From NCBI GenBank assembly GCA_021732975.1, contig JAKFWC010000023.1:124001-188000 (forward strand): a stretch of DNA of 64,000 nt. The letters are read 5' to 3'. The first letter of the stretch is position 1. Each line of letters starts with the position of its first letter. The position numbers were made by a program, and so were the translations under genes. The stretch is from Planctomycetaceae bacterium (GTDB lineage Bacteria; Planctomycetota; Planctomycetia; Planctomycetales; Planctomycetaceae). Positions 1-10,221 of the stretch are shown here, in pieces. The notes beneath the pieces are model-generated. The model ran no database searches. It was not told the origin of the DNA and worked only from the letters and a program-made list of their open reading frames with translations.

Positions 1-524
1 GAGCCGGGCCGATTGGTCTGTCGGTGATCGAATTCGTCCGGTTGAGTGGTGCGAATCTCATCGTCATGGATATGGTCGAATCGCGTTTGCAGTTCTGCCG
101 CGAAAAGATGGGAGTGATGCACACGGTCATGTTTGCTGGTGACGGCAGTGAAGAGAAGACGCTGCGCGAACTGACCGGCGGGAATCTGCCGACGATCGTG
201 ATCGATGCCACCGGTAACGCGAAGTCGATGTCGAACGCGCTCAACTACGTCGGTCACACGGGGAAACTCGTGTTCGTGGGGATCACCACCGATAATGTGA
301 CGTTCCCGCACCCGTTGATGCACCGTCGCGAGATGACGCTGCTCGCCTCCCGCAATGCGATGCCGGAAGATTTCGATCGGATCATCGATCTGATCCAGAC
401 CGGCAAGATTGATACCCGTCCGTGGATTACCCACCGTGTCGGCTTCGATGATCTCCCCGGTCAGTTTCCGTCGTATATCAAACCTGAGACGGGGGTCATC
501 AAAGCCATCGTTGCCATCGAGTAA
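1..524 (+). CDS. Zinc-type (MDR) alcohol dehydrogenase, C-terminal part
   Basis: The reading frame is open from the left edge, so the N-terminal catalytic zinc domain is missing. The first visible residues read AGPIGLSVIEF, the glycine-rich turn of an NAD(P)-binding Rossmann fold. An acidic residue at the end of the next strand (LIVMD) suggests a preference for NAD. The rest matches the C-terminal part of medium-chain dehydrogenases such as sorbitol, threonine or galactonate dehydrogenases, including the VDATGN-like stretch and the LVFVGI strand. The substrate cannot be told from this fragment; the neighbouring sugar isomerase and mutarotase genes suggest a sugar or polyol. The GTG at 24 is internal to the protein and not a start. 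Confidence 0.85.
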   Translation, partial: AGPIGLSVIEFVRLSGANLIVMDMVESRLQFCREKMGVMHTVMFAGDGSEEKTLRELTGGNLPTIVIDATGNAKSMSNALNYVGHTGKLVFVGITTDNVTFPHPLMHRREMTLLASRNAMPEDFDRIIDLIQTGKIDTRPWITHRVGFDDLPGQFPSYIKPETGVIKAIVAIE

Positions 525-617
525 GTTGTCAGTGGGTTCACAAGCACCGCTTGCGGTTTCGCGTCCCGCCCCGTGCCGCTCGCTTCCCCGTGCTCACCGA
601 CTTCCTGAGATTTCACT

Positions 618-1442
618 ATGATCCGTAGCGCCGTTACCATCAGTCTCGTCAACGAAGCCCGCGGCGGCCCGTTCGTCTATTGGGACGATCTCGCCGGTTC
701 GATGCGGAAGGCCGCTGCGCTCGGATACCACGCCGTCGAAATCTTCGCCCCGGCCCCGGATGCCGTATCGCCAGCGTTGCTGAAGCCACTGCTCGAAGAA
801 ACGAAGCTCAGCGTCGCCGCGGTGGGCACGGGGGCGGGATGGGTGAAGCACAAGTTGTCGCTCACCAGTCCGGATGAGTCGATTCGTCGCCGCGCGATCG
901 AGTTCATTCAAAGCATGATCGATTTCGGCGGCCCGTACGGCGCTCCGGCGATCATCGGTTCCATGCAGGGCCGCCACGGCGACGGCGTTACTCCGGAGCA
1001 AACACGGGACTGGCTGCGGGCGGCGCTCGACCAACTCGGCGAAGATGCCAGACGGTATAACATCCCGCTGATTTATGAACCGCTCAATCGGTATGAAACG
1101 AATCTGACCAACACGATGGCTGCGGGTGTGGACCTGCTGCAATCGCTGCAAACCGACAACGTGCGGTTGCTCGCCGATCTGTTCCACATGAACATCGAAG
1201 AAAGCGACATCGCCGCGGGGATCCTCGCTGGAGGACGGTTCATCGGCCATGTCCATTTTGTCGACTCGAATCGCCGTCCTGTCGGCAACGGCCACATGCA
1301 ATACGGTCCGATTATCTCCGCGTTGCACGACATCGGCTACACCGGCTATGTTTCCGCGGAAGCGTTCCCGTGGCCGAACAGCGACGCCGCCGCGGAACAA
1401 ACAATGCGCGCGTACCAATACTGGCTCAGGGCTGATGGCTAA
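618..1442 (+). CDS. TIM-barrel sugar isomerase/epimerase (AP endonuclease 2 superfamily)
   Basis: A 274-residue protein of the xylose-isomerase-like TIM-barrel family that includes hydroxypyruvate isomerase and ketose 3-epimerases. The expected divalent-metal ligands are visible as E154 (IYEPLNRYE), D187 (LADLFHMN), H213 (HVHFVDSNR) and E248 (VSAEAFPW), so it is probably active on a small sugar or keto acid. Length is normal for the family. It follows the dehydrogenase by about 90 bases on the same strand and is followed by a mutarotase gene, so a carbohydrate route is likely. The last codons and the TAA stop lie inside a copy of a dispersed intergenic repeat, so the extreme C terminus was probably set by repeat insertion. 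Exact substrate unknown. Confidence 0.85.
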   Translation: MIRSAVTISLVNEARGGPFVYWDDLAGSMRKAAALGYHAVEIFAPAPDAVSPALLKPLLEETKLSVAAVGTGAGWVKHKLSLTSPDESIRRRAIEFIQSMIDFGGPYGAPAIIGSMQGRHGDGVTPEQTRDWLRAALDQLGEDARRYNIPLIYEPLNRYETNLTNTMAAGVDLLQSLQTDNVRLLADLFHMNIEESDIAAGILAGGRFIGHVHFVDSNRRPVGNGHMQYGPIISALHDIGYTGYVSAEAFPWPNSDAAAEQTMRAYQYWLRADG

Positions 1443-1456
1443 GAGCTAAGGGACAG
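1434..1456. repeat. Dispersed CTAAGGG-family repeat, single arm
   Basis: The stretch TGATGGCTAAGAGCTAAGGG and the next two bases are identical to positions 60340-60362, over 22 bases, in an unrelated gap. The TAA stop of the upstream isomerase gene lies within it. Related arms occur at 2867-2911, 2973-3005, 57382-57402 and 60391-60422. Confidence 0.8.
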
Positions 1457-1532
1457 AGACGATCTTCTCCTTCTGGCTATTCGCTACTCGCTATTCCCTC
1501 TGACCATCACCTATCACCGGCCCACACACCCT

Positions 1533-1976
1533 ATGCTCAAACACACACTGCTGCATCCGGAAATCTCAGCCATTCTCGCACGGGCGGGGCATCACGCGAA
1601 GGTGCTCATCGCCGATGGCAACTATCCTGCTTCGACGACCCTGGGGCCGAATGCATCGCTGGTCAGTCTCAATTTGCGACCGGGGTTGGTGACTGTCAGT
1701 CACGTGCTGGAAACGCTGCTGACGGCGATTCCGGTCGATGCCATCAACACGATGGGCATCCCGGCAGATGATCCGTACGCACAACAGGGCGATCCCCCGG
1801 TGTGGGCGGACTATCGCAAAATCCTGTCTAAGGCGGGGTCATCACTGCCATTGGAGCCCATCAGCAAGTGGGATTTCTACAAGGCGGTACAGTCGACCGA
1901 CCACGTGCTGACGATTCAGACCGCGGACCAGGCGTTGTGGGCGAATGTGCTGCTGACGTTGGGGTGCCGGGTGTGA
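1533..1976 (+). CDS. RbsD/FucU family sugar mutarotase
   Basis: A 147-residue protein of the D-ribose pyranase / L-fucose mutarotase family, which interconverts anomeric or ring forms of free sugars. The N terminus (HPEISAILARAGHHAKVLIA followed by DGNYP) is the family signature, with the expected catalytic pair H20 and D28. Length agrees with FucU/RbsD. It lies 90 bases after the isomerase gene on the same strand, consistent with use of an imported sugar, but no transporter or kinase is adjacent. FucU is somewhat favoured over RbsD because of the ASTTLGPNA region; the sugar is not determined. Confidence 0.85.
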   Translation: MLKHTLLHPEISAILARAGHHAKVLIADGNYPASTTLGPNASLVSLNLRPGLVTVSHVLETLLTAIPVDAINTMGIPADDPYAQQGDPPVWADYRKILSKAGSSLPLEPISKWDFYKAVQSTDHVLTIQTADQALWANVLLTLGCRV

Positions 1977-1979
1977 ATC

Positions 1980-2013
1980 GAAGAGACCCAGGGTTAAGAA
2001 ACCTTGGCTTCCG
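1980..2013. terminator. GAAGAGACCCA-family hairpin (copy 1), between convergent genes
   Basis: The hairpin arms are CCCAGGGTT and AACCTTGG with a very short loop, flanked by GAAGAGA on the left and CTTCC on the right. It fills the 44-base gap between the stops of the mutarotase gene (+) and mutM (-), where a two-way terminator is expected. It belongs to a four-copy family (1980, 5102, 11303, 28121) whose stems differ while keeping pairing. No T-run follows this copy, so terminator function is inferred. Confidence 0.6.
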
Positions 2014-2020
2014 CGCGGAA

Positions 2021-2860
2021 TTACTTCTGACAGCGGCCGCAGAAGAACGTGCTGCGTTGGGCCTGGACGATGCGCTGAATCACGGCTTTGCCGCATGTGG
2101 GACACGCTTCATCGGCTCGGGCATAGACGCGGTGGGCGTTCTGATAGCCGCCGGCTTTGTTCAGGGCGTTGCGATAGGTGCCATCGCCGAGCGTGCTTCC
2201 CTCGTAACGGATCGCTTCTTCGAGAATGGCATACGTTGCGGCATGCAGTCGTTCGAGTTGTCGTGTCGATAACGTCTTCGCGGGCATTTCGGGATGAATC
2301 TTCGCGAGGTGCAGAATCTCACTGGCGTAAAGGTTGCCAATCCCTGCGACCAGTTTCTGATCGAGCAGTGCGACTTTGATCGGCCGCGCGGTCGTGCCAC
2401 ACACACGGCGATAATCGGCGACTGTCAGCGATAACGCATCAGGGCCGAGACGGTGACTTCCCAATAACTCTGCGAGTTCACCCGGTTGGTACAACCGCAG
2501 CGTGCCGAGCCCGCGCTGATCCCAGAACCACAATCGCGAATACTCTCCGGGACCGTCGAGTTCCCATTCGAGCCGCAGGTGATGTTCGTCCGGCGGGTCG
2601 GCGAGCAGCATCAACCCCGTCATTCTTGGTTCAATCACCAGATTCGCGCCAGTTGTCAGATCCAGCACAACCCGCTTTCCCAACCGTCGCACGGCGATGA
2701 CCGTCTGATCCCTCACACGTTCGGCGATCAACTTCAATGAAGGCGTGATGTTGATCGGTCGGCACTTCGTCCGACAGGCTTTCAACATCTTGATTCGTCG
2801 CCCCGCGACATGCGGTCGAATCTGACGGACCATCGTTTCCACTTCAGGGAGTTCGGGCAT
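2021..2860 (-). CDS. mutM: Formamidopyrimidine-DNA glycosylase (Fpg)
   Basis: A 279-residue base-excision repair enzyme that removes oxidised purines such as 8-oxoguanine and nicks the strand by beta/delta elimination. The N terminus [14 protein letters not shown] holds the catalytic P2 and E3, which fixes the start at 2860. The conserved lysine lies in [11 protein letters not shown] around residue 60, the H2TH region reads [18 protein letters not shown], and the C-terminal zinc finger has CxxC pairs at about 253/256 and 274/277 with QRSTFFC. All key residues are present, so it should be functional. It is a stand-alone gene, convergent with the mutarotase gene. Endonuclease VIII is unlikely because of the finger type and the PELPEVE start. 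Confidence 0.95.
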   Translation of the reverse strand: MPELPEVETMVRQIRPHVAGRRIKMLKACRTKCRPINITPSLKLIAERVRDQTVIAVRRLGKRVVLDLTTGANLVIEPRMTGLMLLADPPDEHHLRLEWELDGPGEYSRLWFWDQRGLGTLRLYQPGELAELLGSHRLGPDALSLTVADYRRVCGTTARPIKVALLDQKLVAGIGNLYASEILHLAKIHPEMPAKTLSTRQLERLHAATYAILEEAIRYEGSTLGDGTYRNALNKAGGYQNAHRVYARADEACPTCGKAVIQRIVQAQRSTFFCGRCQK

Positions 2861-2866
2861 GGAGGT

Positions 2867-3005
2867 GGCTGAGGGCTAAGGGTTTAGGGCTAAGAGACAG
2901 AGAAAAGGGACGATCGTGTCGCCAGTGCAAACTCAAGTTCAAAGGATTGGGTGTCAGTGGGTACTTCTCCTCCGTCCCTTAGCACTTAGCTCTTGACCCT
3001 CAGCC
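2867..3005. repeat. Long inverted repeat, CTAAGGG family, in the mutM/DUF1598 divergent gap
   Basis: The left arm (2867-2911) reads GGCTGAGGGCTAAGGG onwards and ends GGGACG. The right arm (2973-3005) reads CGTCCCTTAGCACTTAGC onwards and ends CCCTCAGCC. The arms are imperfect reverse complements with the GGCTGAGGG ends matching, separated by about 60 bases. It lies within the 481-base gap between the divergent mutM and DUF1598 genes. In the rest of the gap (3006-3341) I see no further gene; it presumably holds the promoter of the DUF1598 gene. Confidence 0.8.
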
Positions 3006-3341
3006 TTTCCGCTTCCGTCGACTTTCCCGGCAGCGCAAACTCGTTGCATCGCAACTGGCGATCCGAACACGACCGTGCAGTCTCTGTGCCAGCATTCTAG
3101 CGGGTTTGCTTGTGGGATGCTGTGCGGTTGGCAACGTGGCCGCCGATGTCGTGTTTTCCCGGAAACTTCTTGACGTTGCTTCACTCGCGGACGATGCTAT
3201 GAAAACGAATTCCTTTCGTCTTCGCACGAAAATCGTTGTGGATTCGTCGTCCGGTTTCACGTTCAAATCTGCCAGACGGTTGACCGTGGTTGCGGTCCGA
3301 GAAGTTTGATGGCATTCCAGCGAAGTGCGTGGGAGAGAAAA

Positions 3342-5069
<1,728 letters not shown>

Positions 5070-5101
5070 GTTGAGAGTTAAGAGTCAAAAGTTGAGAGTC
5101 A

Positions 5102-5140
5102 GAAAAGCCCAGGGACTGCGGTCCCTGGGTCTTTTCTTTT
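5102..5140. terminator. GAAGAGACCCA-family hairpin (copy 4, reversed) with T-run, bidirectional
   Basis: The stem GCCCAGGGAC / GTCCCTGGGT has a four-base loop and is followed by CTTTTCTTTTT, a strong intrinsic terminator for the plus-strand DUF1598 gene. AAAAG on the other side makes it plausible for the convergent minus-strand gene that ends at 5140. In reverse complement it is a copy of the family at 1980, 11303 and 28121. Confidence 0.85.
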
Positions 5141-6579
5141 TACAACAATCGGGACAGCTCTTCGGAGATCGCGTCCACCAACTGTTCCAGACACCCTTTC
5201 GCGAGCATCGAAACCACATCGGGATAAACGCCGCTGCCATAGTCTTCCGTGCGCGGCAGGTACGAACACCGCCAGCCATCGAAGAGGACGACAATGATCA
5301 AAGTCAATTGCGGGAACCGGCGGCGGAGTTCCGTCTGCAACCATTGATACGGTTCGCTCTCCACGAAGACCCACACGGCTTCCCCGATACGCAGCAGCGC
5401 GACTTGATAGGGAAACCTCTCTCCCGGCGGACAACCTTCCCAGCGTGTGATTGCGCGGGAGAGCCGTTCGATGAGCGCGTGCTGGTCCCGTGCGGCGGCG
5501 GTGTCACCGGCGGCAATGGCTTGCTGTTTGGCGAGTTCGCAAGCGTCGCGTTCGGTGTGCAAGTCGGCGAGCGCGGGCCGATCCGCACGGTAGGGCAACG
5601 GGACAGCGAATCGCTGTAGCTGGAATTGCTTCCACGCGGCGGCACGTTCCGGTTCGGCGGCGACATAGTTCCATTCACCGAGCGTCGCCCCGGAGATCAC
5701 CGGCCCGCGATAGACGTAATCGTGTTGACTGGGGGGAAGCCCTTCCCATACGGCGACGGCGGCGTGTCCCAGTTGCCGACCGTTTTGATCGGCGACGGAC
5801 ACATCACCGACGAGTCCCACACGGGGGCCGACATCGCCGCAAGCTCCCAGCAAAAAGAGACACGGTGCTCCCGTTGCCGTTTCCACGATCTCGCGCATCG
5901 CGCCGGGATAATCGGGACTGATCAGCGTATTCGCCCATGCCAGTGTGGTCGGATGGCAGCCGTAATTCACGACGCTTCCCAGAGGGCGATTCTGAGTATC
6001 ATTGATGCGGACCACAACGACAGTCGAATCCACCGGTCCACTGTCGTTTAAACCGCAGACCCATTGTTGCCGCTCTGTATCCCAGGCATCACGATGCGCG
6101 GCCATGGAACAGATACCGAAGCCATATGTCATCGTCGCGGGAACCATCGCCTGTCCGGCTTCGAGGACCAAGCGACCGACGGTTTCCCCCAGTTGTGTCA
6201 GGTACGGGGCAATCAAACCCCCACCGGGGCGATCGTGACGACTCGGGTCCAGCAATCCCGCAGCGTGAGTATGCGAGAACGTGACCAGCAGTTGCTCGTC
6301 GGTGATTCCCGCGATGGTGCATACCGCGCGACGGAACTCGGCACATTCGCGAGCGAACAGCAAACAATGATCGAGGGCCACAATCACAACATGCGACTGC
6401 GATGTCTCCATCGAGCCGACGGCCAGCACTGTGGCGAATAGCGGCCGATGCACGCCGGTCGCTTGCTCATGTGTCGCGGCTCCCCACATACGGTGATAAA
6501 ACCCCGCCGGTGGCGTGATGTCCGCCCGCTTCACTGCCGCCCGGCAGCATCCCGTTGGTGTTGTGATTCGTTGTTTCAT
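5140..6579 (-). CDS. Neutral/alkaline ceramidase-like hydrolase
   Basis: A 479-residue protein resembling the N-terminal catalytic domain of neutral/alkaline ceramidases. Visible family features are the opening ADITPPAGF, LDHCLLFA, FSHTHAAGL (metal-binding His pair), NYGCHPTTL and the glycine-rich LLGACGDVGPR. Ceramidases split the amide bond of N-acylsphingosines, but planctomycete homologues are numerous and mostly untested, so the substrate may be another amide. Unlike many homologues it has no signal peptide (MKQRITTPTGCCRAAV), implying a cytoplasmic location. It lies 10 bases after the MFS transporter gene on the same strand, suggesting the transporter brings in its substrate. Confidence 0.75.
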   Translation of the reverse strand: MKQRITTPTGCCRAAVKRADITPPAGFYHRMWGAATHEQATGVHRPLFATVLAVGSMETSQSHVVIVALDHCLLFARECAEFRRAVCTIAGITDEQLLVTFSHTHAAGLLDPSRHDRPGGGLIAPYLTQLGETVGRLVLEAGQAMVPATMTYGFGICSMAAHRDAWDTERQQWVCGLNDSGPVDSTVVVVRINDTQNRPLGSVVNYGCHPTTLAWANTLISPDYPGAMREIVETATGAPCLFLLGACGDVGPRVGLVGDVSVADQNGRQLGHAAVAVWEGLPPSQHDYVYRGPVISGATLGEWNYVAAEPERAAAWKQFQLQRFAVPLPYRADRPALADLHTERDACELAKQQAIAAGDTAAARDQHALIERLSRAITRWEGCPPGERFPYQVALLRIGEAVWVFVESEPYQWLQTELRRRFPQLTLIIVVLFDGWRCSYLPRTEDYGSGVYPDVVSMLAKGCLEQLVDAISEELSRLL

Positions 6580-6589
6580 CGCCTGCTTC

Positions 6590-7867
6590 CTAAGCCACCA
6601 CTCGTCGGCTGGGATTCAATCCTAGCCAGCACACAGCGGCACCGAAGTAGAGGGCCGCGAAAAAATACAGGATCGGCCCCCAGCCCAGTGCGTTCACCAG
6701 CAACCCAACCACCATCGGGCACAATGCCGCCCCGATATTGCCGCACATATTCATCAGGCCGAATAATGTCGATGTGTGCCGTCCGCCAAGGTCCATTGTG
6801 ATGGCATAGGCACTGGAAGCCCCCAGCGCAAAGACGAACGATCCCAGCGAAATCACGAGCGTGGCCGAGGTGGCATCCTCGATGAACTGGGCCACAAGAA
6901 TGAGCACGGCGCACAATCCGTGGCTGCCAACGCCGAGGACTTGGCGGCTCAGCCGACGGCTACCGGTGGCATACTCGACAAAGTCGGCGATTACACCGCC
7001 GATGGCGCCGCCCAACACCACACCCAGCAATGGCAGGCTCGTTAACCGTCCCGCCGACGCCGTGTTCACTTCGCGCGTCATCCGCAGAAACTCGGGAAAC
7101 CACGTCGCATAGAAAACGTATCCAGCCGCGCGAAAGAATTGTTGGGCGCAGATCAGCCACGTACGGAAGTCCAGCAGGACATCCGATAAGGCCCGCGACT
7201 CGTCCGGGATAACGCTTTCCGAGGCAGCAATACCGGCTTCATCTTCATTGTGAAGTCTCGGTGCCGTGGTCGGTCGCGAAGAGACGGCGTACCCCATCGC
7301 CCACAATAAGCCGATGATGCCGTAAGATGTGAAGACCGCCCGCCAGGATGCGTTGCCCCACATCAATGAGCTGGCTAACAGGAAGCCGGTGAGCGTGGTG
7401 GAAATCGCGCCGCCGATGGACATCGAACTGCTGAGCATCCCCGATGGAAACGCGCGGGCTGTGGGGGCAAAGGCCGCCACGAACAGTTGGACGCAACTCG
7501 GGAAAATGCCCGCAATCGCCACGCCCGCACACAGCCAACACAATGCGAAGGTTTGGCCCGAGGGAGAGACCGCGGCCAGGATCGTCATCGCAGAACTTCC
7601 GGCCACGCAGGCCATCAGCATGTTCCGCGCGCCGATCTGTTGGCCGACCCATCCGGCGGGGAGTTGGCTGAGCGCGTAGGTCCAATAGTACCCGCTCATC
7701 ACGAAGCCGAACTCGACCACCGACAGGCCGAGGTCTTCGCGAATCTGCCCGCCGGCCACACCGATGGCCGTACGCTGCAGGTAGGCCACCATCGCCGCGA
7801 CGCAGCACCACGCGAGAATCGCAAAACGTCCCGCAGTCGCTCGGTCGGCCCCCGCGTGCATGCTCAC
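6590..7867 (-). CDS. MFS transporter, ACS-like family
   Basis: A 425-residue integral membrane protein with about twelve hydrophobic segments in two halves. The first half has the typical anion:cation symporter look (YLQRTAIGVA, SGYYWTYALSQLPAGWVGQQ, with the loop-2/3 GARNML region). It should be a proton- or sodium-coupled importer of an organic anion or sugar acid. It probably forms an operon with the downstream ceramidase-like gene (10-base gap). The cytoplasmic loop near residue 200-230 is unusually polar (SRPTTAPRLHNEDEAG). The substrate cannot be inferred from sequence. Confidence 0.85.
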   Translation of the reverse strand: MSMHAGADRATAGRFAILAWCCVAAMVAYLQRTAIGVAGGQIREDLGLSVVEFGFVMSGYYWTYALSQLPAGWVGQQIGARNMLMACVAGSSAMTILAAVSPSGQTFALCWLCAGVAIAGIFPSCVQLFVAAFAPTARAFPSGMLSSSMSIGGAISTTLTGFLLASSLMWGNASWRAVFTSYGIIGLLWAMGYAVSSRPTTAPRLHNEDEAGIAASESVIPDESRALSDVLLDFRTWLICAQQFFRAAGYVFYATWFPEFLRMTREVNTASAGRLTSLPLLGVVLGGAIGGVIADFVEYATGSRRLSRQVLGVGSHGLCAVLILVAQFIEDATSATLVISLGSFVFALGASSAYAITMDLGGRHTSTLFGLMNMCGNIGAALCPMVVGLLVNALGWGPILYFFAALYFGAAVCWLGLNPSRRVVA

Positions 7868-7945
7868 TCCCGTTTCGTGTGCATCAACTCCACCGCGGTT
7901 ATACCCGCAGCGATTGGAGTGCCGCTACAAAGTCGGGAAGATTCG

Positions 7946-8827
7946 CTACGGTGCAGGTTCGGTATCGGGGAGCTCATCGATCAGTCGTGAGCGGTAGCAG
8001 GTGTAGGTCCGCTCGGGGTTGCGAATGATGGTGTAGTCATTCTCGATGGCGGCTTTCAGATTCGGATTCTCGATCGATGACCAGATGACTTCGTCGGCGT
8101 GCCGGACGACGAGTTCGCGATCCGTGAATCGGGCGATGCCGTACTGCCACTTCCACGGGCCATCAGATTCCCGGCGGGCTTCCACGGGGATAATGACTTC
8201 GGGATCGGTTCCAGCCGAGGATACATAGAGAAACAGCGCTCCGTCGAGCACATCTTTCCGCGTCGGCTGATAGCGCAGCGCCGGTTGCGGCAGGAGGCGG
8301 AGTTCCCAGCGCTGTTGATCCATGGCGAGCGTTTCGCCGGAGAACCTGCGGGCAATGTCGCGCATCTGCACCAGGCGCAACGTGGGCGAATCGGCGACCT
8401 CCGGTGCATCGGGGACGGTTTTGAATGCCAATCCTGCTTGCGGTTGCCATTCATACTGACTGGTCTTCGGCCCCACTGGCCATAGTTTTTTCGCTGCGAG
8501 CGTGTGGAATTCATGCACGATCGCCCGCCGTGGCGGCTTGGCCCAGTTGGCAAACGCCGAGAAAAAAGTCGCGACCGCTTCCGGACGGCCGTCCTTCATC
8601 CAGACATAGATATGCCCGGTCTGGCCGTCTTCCCGCAACACGTTCGTCCAACTGAAGATCGGCTGCTTCCGCAATTCGAGCGATTGTTTATGGGCCTCGT
8701 CCAGATACATCTGATAGGCCGCGGCTTCGTCGGCATTCAATTTGGCCAGTGCTCTCGCGGGTGGTGCGGCGATGACACTGAAGGGGAAACACAACGATAG
8801 AATCGAAATCAGCAGCGGGCGCAGCAT
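7946..8827 (-). CDS. Secreted protein of unknown function
   Basis: From the ATG at 8827, which follows a good GGAGAA site, this is 293 residues with a clear signal peptide (MLRPLLISILSLCFPFSVIA, cleavage near AAPPA). The longer frame from 8863 would bury that signal. The mature protein begins with a helical stretch (AAAYQMYLDEAHKQSLELRK) and continues as a mixed alpha/beta domain with motifs such as GHIYVWMKDGRPEAVATFFS, RRFSGETL and QRWELRLLPQPALRYQP. I recognise no named domain; similar proteins annotated as hypothetical are common in planctomycetes. No catalytic residues can be assigned. It is divergent from the VWA gene, with an inverted repeat between them. Confidence 0.65.
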   Translation of the reverse strand: MLRPLLISILSLCFPFSVIAAPPARALAKLNADEAAAYQMYLDEAHKQSLELRKQPIFSWTNVLREDGQTGHIYVWMKDGRPEAVATFFSAFANWAKPPRRAIVHEFHTLAAKKLWPVGPKTSQYEWQPQAGLAFKTVPDAPEVADSPTLRLVQMRDIARRFSGETLAMDQQRWELRLLPQPALRYQPTRKDVLDGALFLYVSSAGTDPEVIIPVEARRESDGPWKWQYGIARFTDRELVVRHADEVIWSSIENPNLKAAIENDYTIIRNPERTYTCYRSRLIDELPDTEPAP

Positions 8828-8902
8828 GAGATTCTCCGCAGAGACCTGAGATGATGTAGACATTGTGTCTGTGTGAGGGGCGGTTCGTCAAGTCGCTTCC
8901 GT

Positions 8903-8968
8903 CACAGTCCGGAGCGCAAGCGACGGAGGCACAATTTCATACGGCCGTCGCTCGCGCTCCGGGCCGCG
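8903..8968. repeat. Inverted repeat, GTCCGGAGCGCAAGCGACGG family (copy 1)
   Basis: The left arm 8903-8926 (CAGTCCGGAGCGCAAGCGAC core) and the right arm 8944-8968 (GTCGCTCGCGCTCCGGGCC core) are near-perfect reverse complements separated by about 17 bases. The element lies in the divergent gap between the secreted-protein gene and the VWA gene. The same element recurs at 46006-46078, and a diverged form at 43502-43590. Confidence 0.85.
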
Positions 8969-9045
8969 ACACGCATGCACTATGGGCAACTGACAACCCG
9001 CGTCTACAATTGAACGGACCACTTCTCGCTGGGAAAACATTGCCG

Positions 9046-10182
9046 ATGGCTACCTACGAATATTCACGCTGGGACGGATCGCAAGAGTTCACGCCGCAAT
9101 CTGCGGATAAACTCTTCGACCAACTCAGCGACTACCTGATGCAGTACGGCGACGAAGTCCTCGACTCGCTGAAGGACTGGGAAGAAGAACATCCCGACGT
9201 GCTCGACCAACTCCTCAAGCAGGGACTGATCGAAAAGGACGGCGAAGGGAAATACATCGTCACCCCGCGCGGCATGCGGCGGGTCGAGAACAAGGCTCTC
9301 GAAGCGCTGTTCGATGTTCGTCGCAAGGATGTCCTCGGCCGTCACGATACTGATCACCGCGGCCCCGGTCAGACCGTGCATGAGGAATCGCGGCCGTATC
9401 AGTTCGGCGATCCGGTTTCAAATCTGAATCTGCAGGAAACGCTGAAGAACGCGCTGGTTCGACAGGGCGGCGGCACGCCAGTTCGCATTACCGCCGACGA
9501 TCTTGTCGTTCATGAAACCGAGTACCAGACCGCGTGCTCGACAGTGGTGCTGATCGACATGTCCGGCAGCATGACTCGCTACGGCAAGTACGGCTCCGCC
9601 AAGCGCGTGGCGATGGCATTACAGGCACTCGTGCGATCGAAGTACCCCAGCGACTTCCTGCAGGTGATCGGGTTCTACACCTATGCATCGCCGCTCACCG
9701 AGCGCGAGTTGCTCAATTCCGCGCCGAAGCCGGTGAGCATTTACGATCCGCGAGTGCGGTTGCGGATCAATCTCGACTCCCCGCCCGATTTCGTGCCGCA
9801 GCACTTCACGAACATCCACGCCGGGCTGCAATTCGCGCGGCGGGTGTTGCGGCGACATCCCGCGCAGAACCGGCAGATTCTGTGCATCACCGACGGCGAG
9901 CCAACGGCGCACATCGAAGGCCGCGATGTGATGCTCATCTACCCGCCCTGTGAACAGACGGCGAACATCACGCTGGCCGAAGCGAAACGGTGCGCGAACG
10001 AGGGGATTCACATTTCCAGCTTCGCGCTGATCGAGGATTATTTCTACCTCGACCTCGTGAACTTCGTCGAACGGATGGCCCAGGTGACCGGCGGCATGGC
10101 GGCCTACTGCAACGCCAACGACCTCGGCAACCTCGTCCTCGACAGTTTCACCAACGGCCGACGAGTCCGCCGCGCGATGTGA
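9046..10182 (+). CDS. VWA domain protein with MIDAS motif
   Basis: A 378-residue cytoplasmic protein from the ATG at 9046. The upstream in-frame start at 8863 runs through the inverted repeat and is not credible. The N-terminal ~150 residues are acidic and helical. A von Willebrand A domain then starts near residue 165, with the metal-site motif DMSGSM at 171-176, a later conserved threonine (HFTNIHAG) and ITDGEPTAHIEG. Such proteins usually work with a MoxR-type AAA ATPase as a metal-chelatase-like chaperone pair. No ATPase gene is adjacent, so the partner must be elsewhere. It ends close to lpxK, which is convergent. Confidence 0.8.
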   Translation: MATYEYSRWDGSQEFTPQSADKLFDQLSDYLMQYGDEVLDSLKDWEEEHPDVLDQLLKQGLIEKDGEGKYIVTPRGMRRVENKALEALFDVRRKDVLGRHDTDHRGPGQTVHEESRPYQFGDPVSNLNLQETLKNALVRQGGGTPVRITADDLVVHETEYQTACSTVVLIDMSGSMTRYGKYGSAKRVAMALQALVRSKYPSDFLQVIGFYTYASPLTERELLNSAPKPVSIYDPRVRLRINLDSPPDFVPQHFTNIHAGLQFARRVLRRHPAQNRQILCITDGEPTAHIEGRDVMLIYPPCEQTANITLAEAKRCANEGIHISSFALIEDYFYLDLVNFVERMAQVTGGMAAYCNANDLGNLVLDSFTNGRRVRRAM

Positions 10183-10221
10183 GGAGTGATCACAACATCT
10201 GCTTGCCGCTTTGCAGGCTGA

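Noticed and set aside
594..1418. A 274-residue ORF on the minus strand over the sugar isomerase
   Set aside because: Antisense shadow; the plus-strand protein has clear active-site residues.
8863..9045. Upstream start for the VWA protein
   Set aside because: It would translate an inverted repeat and has no domain support; the ATG at 9046 is used.
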